Positions 63,601 to 64,000 of a stretch of DNA of 64,000 nucleotides are shown here, piece by piece (position 1 is the first letter of the stretch; each line of letters begins with the position of its first letter). The notes below the pieces were generated by a model. That model saw nothing but the letters and a program-made list of their open reading frames with translations. It ran no database searches and was not told the origin of the DNA. This DNA is from Paenibacillus eucommiae (GTDB taxonomy: Bacteria > Bacillota > Bacilli > Paenibacillales > NBRC-103111), in the NCBI RefSeq assembly GCF_017874215.1, contig NZ_JAGGLB010000021.1, forward strand, positions 1 through 64,000. Reading direction: 5' to 3'. The translations under genes and the position numbers were made by a program.

Positions 63601-64000
63601 TAACGGCAAAAGCGCTATACAGAAAGCGATGCAATCACTGCGGGATGCTTACCTGTATACGGGGGATATCAAGTATGCCCGGGCCGGAACCGTATTGCTG
63701 GACCGGATTGCGGACGTGTATCCAAGCCTCGATATTTCCAAGTACGGCATGACGAACTATTTTAATTCTCATGGCGGTTCAGGATTAGGCAAGGCTGTAG
63801 GCAACATTTGGGAGCCCTTCCTGGTCAAGGATTTCATTAGCGCCTATGACGCCTTTTATCCTGCTATGGATGATCCGCAGCTCATTAGCTTTTTGTCAGC
63901 GAAATCCCAGACCTATGATCTTGGCCAGCTGAAGTACTCGGCAACGGGAATCCGCAAAAATATTGAGGCGGGCATTATCGAACGAATTTTCCCGGGCATA
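60695..64000 (+). CDS. Secreted repeat-bearing heparinase-like lyase (3' end outside window)
   Basis: The open frame runs uninterrupted to the window end (1102 codons). Residues 1-30 are a His/Ser/Arg-rich n-region (seven His in residues 4-26), followed by the hydrophobic core (about 32-55) of a signal peptide. Then come three copies of a carbohydrate-binding-like module (about 63-205, 304-447, 547-690), each followed by an Ig-like Big_2 domain (about 210-300, 450-545, 693-788). From about residue 790 the toroid begins (TQADIQAARDNIDQYAW, GLDFLWSLVPPQSLPRSIFV) and is close to the upstream cytosolic lyase. The beta domain must lie beyond 64000. GGAGAGG precedes the ATG. Confidence 0.88.
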   Translation, partial: MKKHSRSHRSHQSHQSHQSQSHSRSHYTTKRLFKFLKLFMVLMLLLGSILVEPTASKADGNDVTYLFNKSSLEPGTERWSLVGAPLGEFTPGIVNFDNYTDIQAYADGHERSFKFQVDTAGNYQVKLQGMLNQLGGIGELYIDNQSIGTFDFYDDAYWENQFESGVRTIRLMHLEAGQHTLTFKAIGHSQGSTRRNMHPTKLILEAAEGPLPVSEVAIKTELPNMSLGMRTQLRIEAILTDNTRVALEGVQVSYTSADPTIAAVNPLTGWLEAAGVGDTTISASVLYYGTTYTASLSVHVQKSVTYLFNKSSLEPGSEWWKLVGAPLGEFTPGIVNFDTYTDIQAYADGHERSFKFKVGAAGNYQIKLQGMLNQLGGIGELYIDNQPIGTFDFYDDAYWENQFESGVRTIRLMHLEAGQHTLTFKAIGHAKGSTRRNMHPTKLILDALEGQLDISQVAIKQKTASPDLSIGARVQLMIEAELTDGTRIPLDGAQVSYTSANPAIATVDSSTGWLEAIGVGDTTISASVVYYGTTYTASLPVHVQKSATYLFNKSSLEPGTDRWKLVGAPLGEFTPGIVNFDNYTDIQAYADGHERTFIFKVGASGNYLVKLQGMVNQLGGIGELVIDGRTIGTFDFYDDAYWENQFESGVRTIRLMHLETGTHELTFRAIGHAKGSTRRNMHPTKFILEAVEGPVQLSSMTIKWALPEMTAGMFNQIAVDTEAVLIDGTKAFLEGVQLSYQSADTTIAVVDAQSGRLEAKAAGETTITVSAAYGGNTYTSSLPLKVKVLTNTKTRTTLYTQADIQAARDNIDQYAWAQSMRDNAVTQANLYADQGLDFLWSLVPPQSLPRSIFVNQELGSPITGKDIDLYGYYPYTFDPINEPWKITDPSSGAKFPTNDFGAFYESGLDEHGIFDPTKADRSLLYNTDHPDPNDPLHTWGVDDGRGWVDENGNYFTFIAYYVHWGLWGYNGKSAIQKAMQSLRDAYLYTGDIKYARAGTVLLDRIADVYPSLDISKYGMTNYFNSHGGSGLGKAVGNIWEPFLVKDFISAYDAFYPAMDDPQLISFLSAKSQTYDLGQLKYSATGIRKNIEAGIIERIFPGI

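Noticed and set aside
62230-63752. Several short plus-strand frames near the window end
   Set aside because: They are out-of-frame shadows of the long secreted lyase gene, which runs open from 60695 to the window end.

Overview
The window looks like Firmicutes chromosome, most likely Paenibacillus or a close relative. This is inferred from AGGAGG-type ribosome sites, S-layer homology (SLH) domains on giant exoenzymes, a YesM/YesN-type two-component pair, LplABC-type sugar transporters, an S-box element and a TxpA-like toxin. No rRNA, tRNA, CRISPR array, phage module or intact insertion sequence was seen.

Positions 1-8.5 kb hold small housekeeping and accessory genes: three GNAT acetyltransferases, a phosphotransferase, a P-loop kinase, a Nudix hydrolase plus a truncated Nudix relic, a stalk-domain exported protein, CsaA, a lipoprotein and a decayed transposase fragment. 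An AraC regulator (8.5-9.3 kb) is divergent from a 2286-residue SLH/DUF4838 surface protein with four near-identical C-terminal modules. Positions 16.8-21 kb carry a sigma factor paired with a BtrH-like protein, a GNAT, a DUF3626 protein, and a Nudix gene preceded by an S-box (SAM-I) aptamer that lacks helix P4. Next to it is a 40-residue holin-like toxin with an overlapping antisense RNA. An M81 (MlrC-like) peptidase follows, then about 730 bp of noncoding DNA with large hairpin elements.

Positions 24.1-40.8 kb form the first polysaccharide locus: YesM/YesN, a GH28-like enzyme whose start appears to be ATT, a lipoprotein and two permeases, and a 2611-residue SLH-anchored heparinase-type lyase. 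Two dehydrogenases and a D-aminoacylase-type hydrolase follow (40.8-45.2 kb). The iron-dependent dehydrogenase shares a promoter and operator with the M81 gene 20 kb away.

Positions 45.3-64 kb form the second locus. Two tandem GntR regulators fused to solute-binding domains are followed by three transcription units whose promoters share one architecture: a TTGACA/TATAAT-type promoter, then RAGTTAG direct repeats exactly 18 bp apart. The units encode (i) a cytosolic repeat/propeller-like protein, (ii) a deacetylase-like protein and a DegT-type aminotransferase, and (iii) a lipoprotein, two permeases, a heparinase-like enzyme without signal peptide, and its secreted, repeat-bearing paralogue that runs off the end of the window. 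My inference is that this is one regulon: an extracellular lyase cuts a uronic-acid-type glycan, the transporter imports the fragments, and cytosolic enzymes finish the job. The role of the aminotransferase/deacetylase pair in it is not explained by any pathway I recognise.
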